From Leptolyngbya sp. SIO4C5 (GTDB lineage: Bacteria; Cyanobacteriota; Cyanobacteriia; Phormidesmidales; Phormidesmidaceae): 6,016 nucleotides of DNA. The stretch's first letter is position 1, and each line of letters opens with the position of its first letter. The notes under the pieces are model-generated. The model saw only the letters and a program-made list of their open reading frames with translations. It ran no database searches and was not told the DNA's origin. The stretch lies in NCBI GenBank assembly GCA_010671965.1, contig JAAHIC010000302.1:1-6016 (forward strand), written 5' to 3'. Made by a program: the position numbers and the translations under genes. This document shows positions 1 to 5,634 of this stretch, piece after piece.

Positions 1-102
1 AAGCTGCCAGTTCCCTGAGACTGATAGGCCCACTGCGGCCCCAGCCAAGTCGTCATGGCGGGGGCCGCAGTGGGCCTATCAGTCTCAGGGAACTGGCAGC
101 TT
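1..102. repeat. Perfect 42-bp inverted repeat at the window edge (probable fold-back artefact)
   Basis: Bases 1-42 are the exact reverse complement of bases 61-102, with no mismatch, separated by an 18-base loop (43-60). The right arm and at least part of the loop read as good glycosyltransferase coding sequence in the frame that continues to 463 (WRGPQWAYQSQGTGSLGDR around 56-112). The left arm, although open in the same frame, reads as unrelated peptide. A perfect hairpin whose outer end coincides exactly with base 1 is most simply a fold-back at a contig end, from amplification, library preparation or assembly. A true cruciform or a recent inverted duplication is possible but less likely, because it would destroy the N-terminal half of the gene. 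Confidence 0.9.
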
Positions 103-463
103 GGGCGATCGCCTAGAGCAAGCCTTTCGCCGAGCTGAGAAGATCGGCTATAGCCGCACCGTCGTCATTGGCATTGACTGCCCGGCCCTAGAAGCGGCTC
201 ACCTCAATCAGGCGTTTGAGCAGCTAGGCGATCGCGACGTAGTTTTAGGGCCAGCCGCCGACGGTGGGTACTATCTCATCGGCCTTAAGCGGCCTGTTGC
301 CACCTTGTTTCAGTCCATAGCTTGGGGAACAGAGACTGTCTTGACCCAAACGGTGGCGGCGGCTGAAGCGGCTGCCCTTTCAATTGCCTATTTAGAGGTT
401 TTAAAAGACGTGGACTATCCCCAAGATCTTGCTGTCTGGGAGGCAGTCCGTGACGCCTGCTAA
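44..463 (+). CDS. DUF2064 / TIGR04282-family glycosyltransferase, 5'-truncated
   Basis: This is the C-terminal part of a small nucleotide-diphospho-sugar-transferase-like protein of the DUF2064/TIGR04282 type, formerly called rSAM/selenodomain-associated transferase 1 and now labelled an arsenosugar biosynthesis glycosyltransferase. Family hallmarks are visible: SLGDRLEQAF at about 95-124, VVIGIDCPAL (the [GT]DCP motif), DVVLGPAADGGYYLIGL, WGTETVL, and the terminal LKDVDYPQDL. Family members are usually about 190-220 residues, so roughly the first 70-80 are missing. The frame stays open back to base 2, but bases 1-42 are the fold-back arm, so coding is reported only from the loop. TTG 101 lies inside the conserved region and is not a credible start. 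The stop overlaps the next gene by 14 bases. The cytosolic location and the arsenosugar role are inferred from family naming only. Confidence 0.85.
   Translation, partial: AKSSWRGPQWAYQSQGTGSLGDRLEQAFRRAEKIGYSRTVVIGIDCPALEAAHLNQAFEQLGDRDVVLGPAADGGYYLIGLKRPVATLFQSIAWGTETVLTQTVAAAEAAALSIAYLEVLKDVDYPQDLAVWEAVRDAC
438..443 (+). promoter_or_regulatory. Ribosome binding site GGGAGG that decides the GTG 450 start
   Basis: GGGAGG lies 6 bases upstream of GTG 450, inside the end of the upstream gene. It favours GTG 450 over the in-frame TTG at 429, which lies upstream of the site and would add seven residues with no match to the family. The arrangement suggests translational coupling of the two genes. 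Confidence 0.65.
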
Positions 464-1151
464 GCGCATTTCCGTAATTATTCCGCTTTTGAATGAGGCC
501 GCAACTCTGCCTGCTACACTGGCCTCTCTCACCCCCTCTGCGCAACTGGAAATTATTGGCGTAGATGGTGGCAGTCAGGATGACACGGTAGCGTTGGCTC
601 GCCGTCTGGGCATTCAGGTGCTGGAAACTAAACCGGGCAGGTATCACCAGCTCAATCAGGGGGCGGCGGTGGCAACGGGGGAGATTTTACTGTTTTTACA
701 TGCAGATACGCGCCTGCCTGCGGACTTTGAGACGGTGGTGCAGCAAACCTTAGCGCTGCCTCAGGTGGTAGGCGGTGCTTTCCGGCTCAAAATTGACGCC
801 GAGCTACCGGGTATCCGCCTAGTTGAGTGGGGCGTTTATTGGCGATCGCGCCTGCTACAGCTGCCCTACGGCGATCAGGCTTTCTTCCTGTACAAAAGTC
901 AGTTTGAGCAGTTAGGCGGTTTTGCGGCCATGCCCATCATGGAAGACTATGACTTTGTCCGTCGCCTGGGACGCTACGGCAAAGTTGTCATGCCTGCAGC
1001 AGTCGTTACGACTTCCGGTCGCCGCTGGCAGCGGCTCGGCGTTTGGCAAACAATGCTGCTCAACCAGCTAATTGTTTTGGCCTATGCCTGCGGCGTTTCC
1101 CCCCGGCGACTGGCGAATTGGTATCGTTGCGGTGTTACCCCTAAAAAGTAG
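450..1151 (+). CDS. TIGR04283-family family-2 glycosyltransferase
   Basis: This 233-residue GT-A fold glycosyltransferase is of the TIGR04283 type (formerly rSAM/selenodomain-associated transferase 2, now labelled arsenosugar biosynthesis glycosyltransferase). From GTG 450 the protein opens with the first beta strand ISVIIPLLNEA (residues 7-17). It continues with VDGGSQDDT (38-46), KPGRYHQLNQGA (61-72), the DxD-like metal site LHADTRLP (83-90), GDQAFF (141-146) and the acidic MEDYDF (164-169), then GRRWQRLG (190-197). A hydrophobic stretch near 203-214 may touch the membrane. It overlaps the DUF2064 gene by 14 bases, and the two families are commonly neighbours. The role in arsenosugar synthesis is inferred from family naming, because neither arsM nor a radical-SAM partner is in view. 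The last base of the TAG stop is the first base of a HIP1 octamer (1151-1158), and no terminator follows. Confidence 0.88.
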   Translation: MTPAKRISVIIPLLNEAATLPATLASLTPSAQLEIIGVDGGSQDDTVALARRLGIQVLETKPGRYHQLNQGAAVATGEILLFLHADTRLPADFETVVQQTLALPQVVGGAFRLKIDAELPGIRLVEWGVYWRSRLLQLPYGDQAFFLYKSQFEQLGGFAAMPIMEDYDFVRRLGRYGKVVMPAAVVTTSGRRWQRLGVWQTMLLNQLIVLAYACGVSPRRLANWYRCGVTPKK

Positions 1152-1733
1152 CGATCGCCTGCGTAAGATCTCGGAATACTGAAGGCCACACAGCAAAATT
1201 GAGCAATCTTAGTTTATTCAATTTAATCACGAAGTAATTCGCTCAGCTAACTTTCTTGAAGAGAATTGTCAAAACCCAATAAGTCTTTTCAAGCGCTCGC
1301 GAGAGCGACTTTAAAGATCCGATAAATTCATCGAGAATGGGTGACAGAGCGCTTTGCTTGGACCATTCAAGCTACCCGAAAGCTAGTGAAATCAGGCTTT
1401 GAGGGAACTTCGTATCTGGATAGGACATTCGTTCTCTAGGCATTTAGCCATTAAATTGCTATGGAGCAATAGAACGGCCCAAGCGGCTGCTTTCTTGCAA
1501 AAGATAGACGAGATTCTGATATATTTGTAGTAATAGCAAAGAACTTTGAAGTAATCGCTTTTGGCAAAGGTTACAAATTGACCGAGGTACTTACGTCTTT
1601 AGTAGCTGCTTTTATTTGACCATTCAGCCCCGTTCTAAAAATTAGGTAAACCGGCACGTTTGTTGCTGAATCACTGTGCATTTACGGCTGCATCAACTTT
1701 GTTAAAAATCATCTGACAACTCTGGGGGTTTCA
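1152..1733. other. 582-bp AT-richer intergenic spacer without an intact gene
   Basis: No open frame with a plausible start, ribosome site and recognisable product was found on either strand. The base composition is visibly more AT-rich than the flanking genes, and after the HIP1 copy at 1151-1158 no other occurs until 2510. The spacer holds a short stretch resembling an IS5-type transposase end (1326-1439). It also holds a bulged hairpin (AAGTC 1281-1285 with GACTT 1307-1311, enclosing GCTC-GCGA-GAGC) that lacks a T-run. The 9-mer GACCATTCA is repeated at 1361 and 1618, and GAAGTAAT at 1231 and 1548. A weak promoter-like pair, TTGACC 1616-1621 and AAAAAT 1637-1642 (15-base spacer), could serve the gene at 1734, but this is not convincing. 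The spacer is probably decayed sequence plus the upstream region of the anti-sigma-like gene. Confidence 0.6.
1326..1439 (+). pseudogene. Possible remnant of an IS5-type transposase C-terminus
   Basis: A short frame, opened by a stop at 1323 and closed by TAG at 1437, reads HREWVTERFAW at about 1329-1361, then RKLVKSGFEG at 1377-1406. This resembles the C-terminal catalytic-glutamate region of IS5/IS4-superfamily DDE transposases (RRWVVERTFAW, then RRLSKDYE), with one residue missing between ER and FAW. The rest of the transposase and the terminal inverted repeats are not visible. The match is short and recalled by eye, so chance similarity remains possible. Confidence 0.33.
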
Positions 1734-2183
1734 GTGATTGCGATTTCAACACCTTCGGCTGCTCATCAGTGGGGACGTCTAAGTTTTCCGTCAACGCTCT
1801 ATCTGCGTCCTATTTTAGATTTGCTACTGGCAAAAGTACCGCGTCGATGGCAGGCAGAAGTTCGCCTTGGACTTCAGGAAGCCCTCGTCAATGCGGCCAA
1901 GCACGGCAATCAGCTTGATCCTTGCAAAGCCGTTTCTGTCAAATTTTCGGTCACCGCTGACTGTCACTGGTGGATTATCGCCGACCAAGGCAAGGGCTTC
2001 CGACTGCCGGGAGTCTGCGGCCTACCTGCTGAGACTGAGGTCGCCTACGACATGGGGGAGTGCGGTCGTGGCCTATATATTCTCTATCAAATTTTTGATG
2101 AGGTGCGCTGGGTTGAGCACAGCAACGAGCTACATCTCTGCAAGCGGGTTAAGCGCTGGACGCGGATTCCGCTAGTGCGATAG
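1734..2183 (+). CDS. RsbW/SpoIIAB-like ATP-binding protein (putative anti-sigma factor serine kinase)
   Basis: This 149-residue protein is a single GHKL ATPase domain of the HATPase_c_2 type, as in RsbW and SpoIIAB, which bind sigma factors and phosphorylate anti-anti-sigma proteins. The ATP-site boxes are present in order: N box QEALVNAAKHGN (residues 48-59, with E49, N53 and H57), G1 box DQGKGF (84-89) and G2 box GRGLYIL (111-117). There is no histidine-phosphotransfer or sensor domain and no membrane segment, so it is probably cytosolic. The start is GTG 1734, preceded by a G-run (1724-1728) 5 bases away. No sigma factor or STAS-domain partner is adjacent, so the target is unknown. It could act as a kinase in a partner-switching module or simply as a sequestering protein. 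It converges on the next gene with stops 2 bases apart. Confidence 0.8.
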   Translation: MIAISTPSAAHQWGRLSFPSTLYLRPILDLLLAKVPRRWQAEVRLGLQEALVNAAKHGNQLDPCKAVSVKFSVTADCHWWIIADQGKGFRLPGVCGLPAETEVAYDMGECGRGLYILYQIFDEVRWVEHSNELHLCKRVKRWTRIPLVR

Positions 2184-2185
2184 CG

Positions 2186-2485
2186 CTACTGCTGGCTGGC
2201 CTGGGCAGCTTTGGCCTGCTGCTCTCGGTGAGTAGGGCAGGGTGGGGCTGAGATGGAGCGATCGAGCCAGCCTGTGGCCTGCTGTAGCCGTATTTGGGCT
2301 TCTGCTGGCTGATCTTTGAGCAGGTAGACTAAAGCGGCGGCTATCTGTTCTTGGGCTCGCACTTGGCGATTGGCGCTGAGACGGTGCCAGTCGTGGGGTT
2401 GAATAGCGAGCTGAGCGGCTAAAGCCTGGGCAAGTTCTAAACTGCTAAAGTGTTTGAGAGCGTCTGCGCTAGCTGAATGAGACAT
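2186..2485 (-). CDS. Small conserved cyanobacterial protein of unknown function (DUF6439-like)
   Basis: A 99-residue acidic-to-neutral, alanine- and glutamine-rich protein predicted to be mostly helical, with no signal peptide or membrane segment. Distinctive conserved-looking pieces are LELAQALAAQLAI (16-28), the HDWHRLSANRQVRA block (31-44), AAALVYLL (49-56) and TGWLDRSISAPPCP (71-84). These recall a small cyanobacterial family that I tentatively associate with DUF6439, and no biochemical role is known to me. The ATG start (2483-2485 on the complement) has no clear ribosome site. It is transcribed away from the coiled-coil gene at 2565 and towards the anti-sigma-like gene, with only 2 bases between the two stop codons. 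The stops together form the palindrome TAGCGCTA (2181-2188). Confidence 0.75.
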   Translation of the reverse strand: MSHSASADALKHFSSLELAQALAAQLAIQPHDWHRLSANRQVRAQEQIAAALVYLLKDQPAEAQIRLQQATGWLDRSISAPPCPTHREQQAKAAQASQQ

Positions 2486-2499
2486 GGCTGAAAGCTGGT

Positions 2500-2527
2500 T
2501 TGATAAATGGCGATCGCGGGCAATAAT
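2500..2527 (+). promoter_or_regulatory. Candidate sigma-70 promoter for the coiled-coil gene
   Basis: TTGATA (2500-2505, five of six to TTGACA) is followed after 16 bases by AATAAT (2522-2527, five of six to TATAAT). It lies in the 79-base divergent gap. Transcription would start near 2534, leaving about 30 bases of leader before ATG 2565. A HIP1 octamer (2510-2517) fills the middle of the spacer. Confidence 0.45.
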
Positions 2528-2564
2528 CCCAGTTCCATACTAGTGTCTAGTTAGGCTCTCAGAC

Positions 2565-2915
2565 ATGAAGTCGGCTCGTGGTTCCGGTGCTAAGGCAAAG
2601 ACATTTCGCCCCCTAACGGCTGAAGACATGGGCCAGTTTGAAGCCGCTTTGAGCGAAATCGCCCAGACTTTTAAAGCTGTGAGACAGCGCTACCGCGAGG
2701 TGCGGCAGGCTCAGCAACAGCATCAGCAACTCAGTCAAGCAGATCTGCCCCGGCAGGAGCTAGCGCGATTGCAGGCGGAGTTGGAACAGCTAGAGCTGAC
2801 CTTAGAGAGTCGGCTAGTCACCTGGCGTAATTTTCAAGAACCTTTTTGGCAGGCAGTGCGTTTTGGTGGTTTGGGGCTTTTGCTGGGATGGCTGCTGCGA
2901 GGCTGTGCCGGGTAG
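2565..2915 (+). CDS. Coiled-coil protein with C-terminal membrane segment, function unknown
   Basis: This 116-residue protein is not recognised as a named family. It has a basic, disordered-looking start (residues 1-15), then a long charged helical region (about 22-85) rich in Q, E, R, A and L with heptad-like leucine spacing, for example ELARLQAELEQLELTLESRL (65-84), suggesting a coiled coil. A conserved-looking WRNFQEPFWQAVRFGG (87-102) leads into a hydrophobic glycine/leucine segment (about 98-112) ending in RGCAG. The layout suggests a tail-anchored membrane protein with a cytoplasmic coiled coil, which is an inference from composition. No Shine-Dalgarno sequence precedes the ATG. The frame is solid, with typical codon use. 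The 147-base gap to asnS has no clear terminator, so some read-through is possible. Confidence 0.75.
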   Translation: MKSARGSGAKAKTFRPLTAEDMGQFEAALSEIAQTFKAVRQRYREVRQAQQQHQQLSQADLPRQELARLQAELEQLELTLESRLVTWRNFQEPFWQAVRFGGLGLLLGWLLRGCAG

Positions 2916-3062
2916 TTTTTGGGGGCGGTTATCTAAATAGGTAGGCATCTGCAATAGCGCTCCGGCCCAGTGCAAACCTGTCAAAATGAGGATTGGTAAA
3001 AGGCTAGAAAGGGTGTCAACCTAGTATCAGCCACTCGTAGACGAATACCGACAACTACGCTA

Positions 3063-4454
3063 ATGACCATTCGACGTGTCAAAGAGATTTTGCAAGCCGG
3101 ACAGCCGGGAGACAACATTACGGTTCGTGGCTGGGTCAGAACCCGGCGAGAGGCAAAAGGCTTCACTTTTATCGAGATCAACGATGGCTCTTCAATGGCG
3201 GGCTTACAGGCGATCGCGGCTGAAGATTTGCCCAATTATGCGGACTTAATGAAGCGACTGGGGACGGGGGCGTCGGTGGAACTGTCAGGTCAACTAGCGG
3301 CCTCACCGGGGAAAGGTCAGCGCGTGGAACTGCAGGCTGAGTCTCTAGAACTCTACGGCGAGTCGGACGCTGAAACCTACCCGCTACAGAAGAAGCGTCA
3401 TTCATTTGAGTTTTTGCGCTCTCTGGGGCATCTGCGATCGCGCACCAATACTTTGGGCGCGGTGTTTCGGGTCCGCAATGCCTGTGCTCAGGCGGTGCAT
3501 GAGTTTTTCCGGCAGCGAGACTTTTTGTGGATTCATACGCCAATTTTGACGGCGAGTGACTGTGAAGGGGCGGGAGAAATGTTTGCCGTCACCAGTCTTG
3601 ATCTGAAGAACGTGCCGCTGACGGATGAGAAGGCCGTGGACTATAGCCAGGATTTTTTTGGTAAGCCGACCTATTTGACTGTGAGTGGTCAGCTTGAGGC
3701 GGAAATTATGGCGATGGCCTTTACCCATGTCTACACGTTTGGGCCAACGTTTCGGGCCGAAAATTCCAACACCTCGCGCCACCTAGCCGAGTTTTGGATG
3801 ATTGAGCCAGAAATGGCCTTCTGCAACCTAGAAGGCAACATGGATCTGGCCGAGGCGTTCTTGAAGTATGTCTTTCGCTACGTGCTGGAGCACTGCGGCG
3901 AGGACATGGAGTTCTTCAATCAGCGGATTGACAAAACCGTCCTGGAAGCAGCAGATAACATTATCAGCAGCGAATTTGAGCGCATTAGCTACACCGACGC
4001 TATTAAGCTGCTGGAGAAAGCTGATAAAAAGTTTGAGTATCCGGTGTCCTGGGGCCTAGATTTACAGTCGGAGCATGAGCGCTATATTGCAGAAGAGGTG
4101 TTCAAAAAGCCGGTAATCGTGATGGATTATCCGACCGAAATTAAGGCTTTTTACATGCGGCTGAACGAAGACGAAAAGACCGTCGCGGCGATGGACGTTC
4201 TAGCGCCAAAGGTGGGCGAGATTATTGGCGGTTCCCAGCGGGAAGAGCGCCTAGACGTGCTGGAGCGACGGATTCAGGCCAGTGGCCTACCGTTGGAAGA
4301 CTACTGGTGGTACCTCGATCTGCGGCGCTATGGCACCGTGCCTCATGCTGGCTTTGGCCTCGGTTTTGAGCGTCTGATTCAGTTTATGACCGGGATGGCA
4401 AATATCCGCGACGTGATCCCTTTTCCACGGACGCCAGATAACGTGGAGTTCTGA
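3063..4454 (+). CDS. asnS: Asparagine--tRNA ligase (AsnRS)
   Basis: Cytosolic class IIb aminoacyl-tRNA synthetase that joins asparagine to tRNA-Asn using ATP. The 463-residue length is normal for bacterial AsnRS. The N-terminal OB-fold anticodon-binding domain covers about 18-100 ([21 protein letters not shown]). Class II motif 1 lies near 140-168 ([29 protein letters not shown] in two adjoining pieces). Motif 2 is [21 protein letters not shown] in outline at 230-250, and motif 3 is [10 protein letters not shown] (430-439), followed by [12 protein letters not shown] (447-458). The [17 protein letters not shown] and [13 protein letters not shown] signatures favour AsnRS over AspRS. The start is ATG 3063 without a Shine-Dalgarno sequence. 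A weak -10-like TAGTAT (3022-3027) would give a leader of about 30 bases. The zinc-ribbon gene follows after 8 bases, probably on the same transcript. No frameshift or missing key residue was noticed. Confidence 0.98.
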   Translation: MTIRRVKEILQAGQPGDNITVRGWVRTRREAKGFTFIEINDGSSMAGLQAIAAEDLPNYADLMKRLGTGASVELSGQLAASPGKGQRVELQAESLELYGESDAETYPLQKKRHSFEFLRSLGHLRSRTNTLGAVFRVRNACAQAVHEFFRQRDFLWIHTPILTASDCEGAGEMFAVTSLDLKNVPLTDEKAVDYSQDFFGKPTYLTVSGQLEAEIMAMAFTHVYTFGPTFRAENSNTSRHLAEFWMIEPEMAFCNLEGNMDLAEAFLKYVFRYVLEHCGEDMEFFNQRIDKTVLEAADNIISSEFERISYTDAIKLLEKADKKFEYPVSWGLDLQSEHERYIAEEVFKKPVIVMDYPTEIKAFYMRLNEDEKTVAAMDVLAPKVGEIIGGSQREERLDVLERRIQASGLPLEDYWWYLDLRRYGTVPHAGFGLGFERLIQFMTGMANIRDVIPFPRTPDNVEF

Positions 4455-4462
4455 GCGCTGCT

Positions 4463-4645
4463 GTGGCTCGTGTTAGACAAAAAAGCTGCGATCGCTGTGG
4501 CGAAACCGCCTCTGTGCTCTATCGCGTCCAGATTGATGATTCTGGAGGCTGGCTGTTTGTCTGCGATCGCTGCTGGTCTGAGGTCAGCCAAAATAACCCG
4601 GACTATGTCTATGGCGGTACCTGGAAAGCCCGCAAAAAACGTTAA
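4463..4645 (+). CDS. Small four-cysteine zinc-ribbon protein
   Basis: This 60-residue basic protein has two CDRC knuckles (C9/C12 and C34/C37) separated by 21 residues, a layout that can bind one zinc ion as a zinc ribbon. Conserved-looking flanks are MARVRQKSCDRCG at the start, LYRVQIDDSGGWLFVCDRCW in the middle, and YVYGGTWKARKKR at the end. I recall similar short proteins ending in GGTWKARK in other bacteria, annotated as hypothetical. The basic tail would suit nucleic-acid or ribosome contact, but that is an inference. The GTG start sits 8 bases after the asnS stop, without a clear ribosome site, suggesting coupled translation in an asnS operon. Both knuckles are encoded by HIP1 octamers (4488-4495 and 4563-4570). 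An overlapping longer frame at 4470-4817 has no family features and is a shadow. Confidence 0.85.
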   Translation: MARVRQKSCDRCGETASVLYRVQIDDSGGWLFVCDRCWSEVSQNNPDYVYGGTWKARKKR

Positions 4646-4674
4646 ACAGCCAATTAACACATCAAGGTTATATC

Positions 4675-4709
4675 TGTGTCACAGCTTCGTCACATCCCGC
4701 TCTTATAGT
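4675..4709 (+). promoter_or_regulatory. Possible regulatory site: GTCACA direct repeats and a -10-like box
   Basis: GTCACA occurs at 4678-4683 and 4689-4694, spaced 11 bases start to start (one helical turn), and the first copy sits in the palindrome TGTGTCACA (4675-4683). A -10-like TATAGT follows at 4704-4709 (five of six), with no matching -35. This could be an activator-dependent promoter for a short RNA ending at the terminator at 4774. It could equally be the unremarkable 3' untranslated region of the asnS transcript. Confidence 0.2.
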
Positions 4710-4745
4710 TTTAGACAGTTTCGTTTGCTCCTTTTTATTGGTATC

Positions 4746-4774
4746 GCCGGGAAGTTTGCCTTCTCGGCTTTTTT
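4746..4774 (+). terminator. Rho-independent terminator
   Basis: GCCGGGAAG (4746-4754) pairs with CTTCTCGGC (4760-4768) over 9 pairs, including one G-U, around a 5-base loop. Six T follow (4769-4774). It ends the asnS/zinc-ribbon transcript about 100 bases past the stop at 4645 and insulates the downstream hydrolase gene. Confidence 0.88.
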
Positions 4775-4813
4775 CTTACGTTACAGTCTTTATCCGAATA
4801 TTGCCATCGCTTC

Positions 4814-4842
4814 CTGACATCATCAATGATGAGAGGTATTAA
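4814..4842 (+). promoter_or_regulatory. Candidate promoter with internal palindrome, upstream of the lipase-like gene
   Basis: CTGACA (4814-4819, five of six to TTGACA) and TATTAA (4837-4842, four of six to TATAAT) are separated by an ideal 17 bases. Transcription would start near 4849, about 28 bases before ATG 4877. The perfect inverted repeat CATCAT-CA-ATGATG (4818-4831) overlaps the end of the -35 box and fills the spacer, where a bound repressor could block RNA polymerase. Its 2-base centre makes a DNA operator more likely than an RNA hairpin. Confidence 0.45.
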
Positions 4843-4876
4843 TGGACTAGGTAGCCCGTTGCAAAGGATTTAGGTG

Positions 4877-5608
4877 ATGGTAGATTATCAAGCTGCTCTT
4901 GTATGCGCCCGGCTAAGCCAGGAAGTCTACCGAGACTTTGTCAGTGATATCCAGTTCGCTGCCCTGCCTGTCGCTAAGGTGACGCTGTTTGAAAGTGACG
5001 ATCAGGGAGTGACTGATACTCAGGTCGCTTTACTCTACGAGCCTGAAATTAGTCAAATGCACATTATTTTTCGCGGCAGTGATAAGGACATCGATTGGTT
5101 CAATAACTTTCAGCTACGGCAGAAGATTTATCCCTATGGCGATGATGATTCTACTAATGTGCGTTTCCATCGCGGCATTATGGCAGCTTACTTTTCGGTG
5201 CGCGATCGCCTGCTAGCGGCTGTGCGAGAGGTCACGGTCAACAGGCTTATCGTCACCGGACACAGTTTGGGCGGAGCGCTTTCTACCGTGGCGGCGCTGG
5301 ATATTCAATACAACATCACCCAGCACACCCAGCAGCAGCTAGAAGCCTACAGCTTTGGTTCACCGCGAGTAGGCAACGACGCCCTCACTGAGTCATTTGA
5401 GCGACGAGTGCCAGAAAACTATCGCTTTGTCTACGGCTGGGACTTGGTGACGCAGATTCCCCGCATCTGGCAGGGCTACGCTCACGTCGAGAAAGAAGTC
5501 AGGCTTGGCCCCTGGTTTACCTGGAATATTTTTAGCCGCCAGCTTCGAGATCATGAGATTATTCGCTACATCACGGCGCTAGAAGAAAAGGTTGCTAACG
5601 GCGGCTAG
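4877..5608 (+). CDS. Lipase class 3-family alpha/beta hydrolase
   Basis: A 243-residue serine hydrolase of the Lipase_3 (PF01764) type, which cleaves ester bonds in acylglycerols or related lipids. The nucleophile elbow GHSLGG is at 128-133 (Ser130). The oxyanion-side motif FRGSDKDIDW is at 65-74, and SFGSPRVGND at 159-168 is typical of the family. Asp189 in GWDLVTQIP and His226 in DHEIIRY are the likely remaining triad members, by analogy with the DH..Y histidine of fungal class-3 lipases. His203 in GYAH matches the conserved non-catalytic position. There is no signal peptide, so it is probably intracellular. ATG 4877 is preferred because AAAGGA (4863-4868) lies 8 bases upstream. GTG 4874, one codon earlier, is the alternative. 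The true substrate cannot be told, and phospholipid or glycolipid remodelling is a guess. Confidence 0.9.
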   Translation: MVDYQAALVCARLSQEVYRDFVSDIQFAALPVAKVTLFESDDQGVTDTQVALLYEPEISQMHIIFRGSDKDIDWFNNFQLRQKIYPYGDDDSTNVRFHRGIMAAYFSVRDRLLAAVREVTVNRLIVTGHSLGGALSTVAALDIQYNITQHTQQQLEAYSFGSPRVGNDALTESFERRVPENYRFVYGWDLVTQIPRIWQGYAHVEKEVRLGPWFTWNIFSRQLRDHEIIRYITALEEKVANGG

Positions 5609-5634
5609 GTCATAATTGAGGCATGTGCCGCCAT

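Noticed and set aside
101..463. Complete short gene starting at TTG 101
   Set aside because: TTG 101 lies inside the conserved family region and the frame stays open upstream, so the gene is truncated rather than short.
285..647. Minus-strand open frame across the two glycosyltransferase genes
   Set aside because: It lies opposite strong coding sequence, shows no family features and is arginine/glutamine-rich as expected for a reverse shadow.
1470..1619. About 44-codon open stretch in the spacer ending at a TGA near 1617
   Set aside because: It has no start codon in frame after the preceding stop, no ribosome site and no recognisable protein motif.
1361..1626. Direct repeats GACCATTCA (1361, 1618) and GAAGTAAT (1231, 1548) as a mobile-element or CRISPR-like signature
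   Set aside because: The repeats are only 8-9 bases, occur twice each and lack regular spacing, so chance is sufficient.
1867..2175. Second + strand frame inside the anti-sigma-like gene
   Set aside because: It overlaps a gene with clear ATP-binding boxes, has serine-rich random composition and has no ribosome site.
3178..3782. Two minus-strand frames within asnS
   Set aside because: They are antisense to an intact, highly conserved synthetase and have no recognisable motif.
4470..4817. 115-residue frame overlapping the zinc-ribbon gene
   Set aside because: It runs through the terminator hairpin, has no family features, and competes with a frame carrying paired CDRC knuckles.
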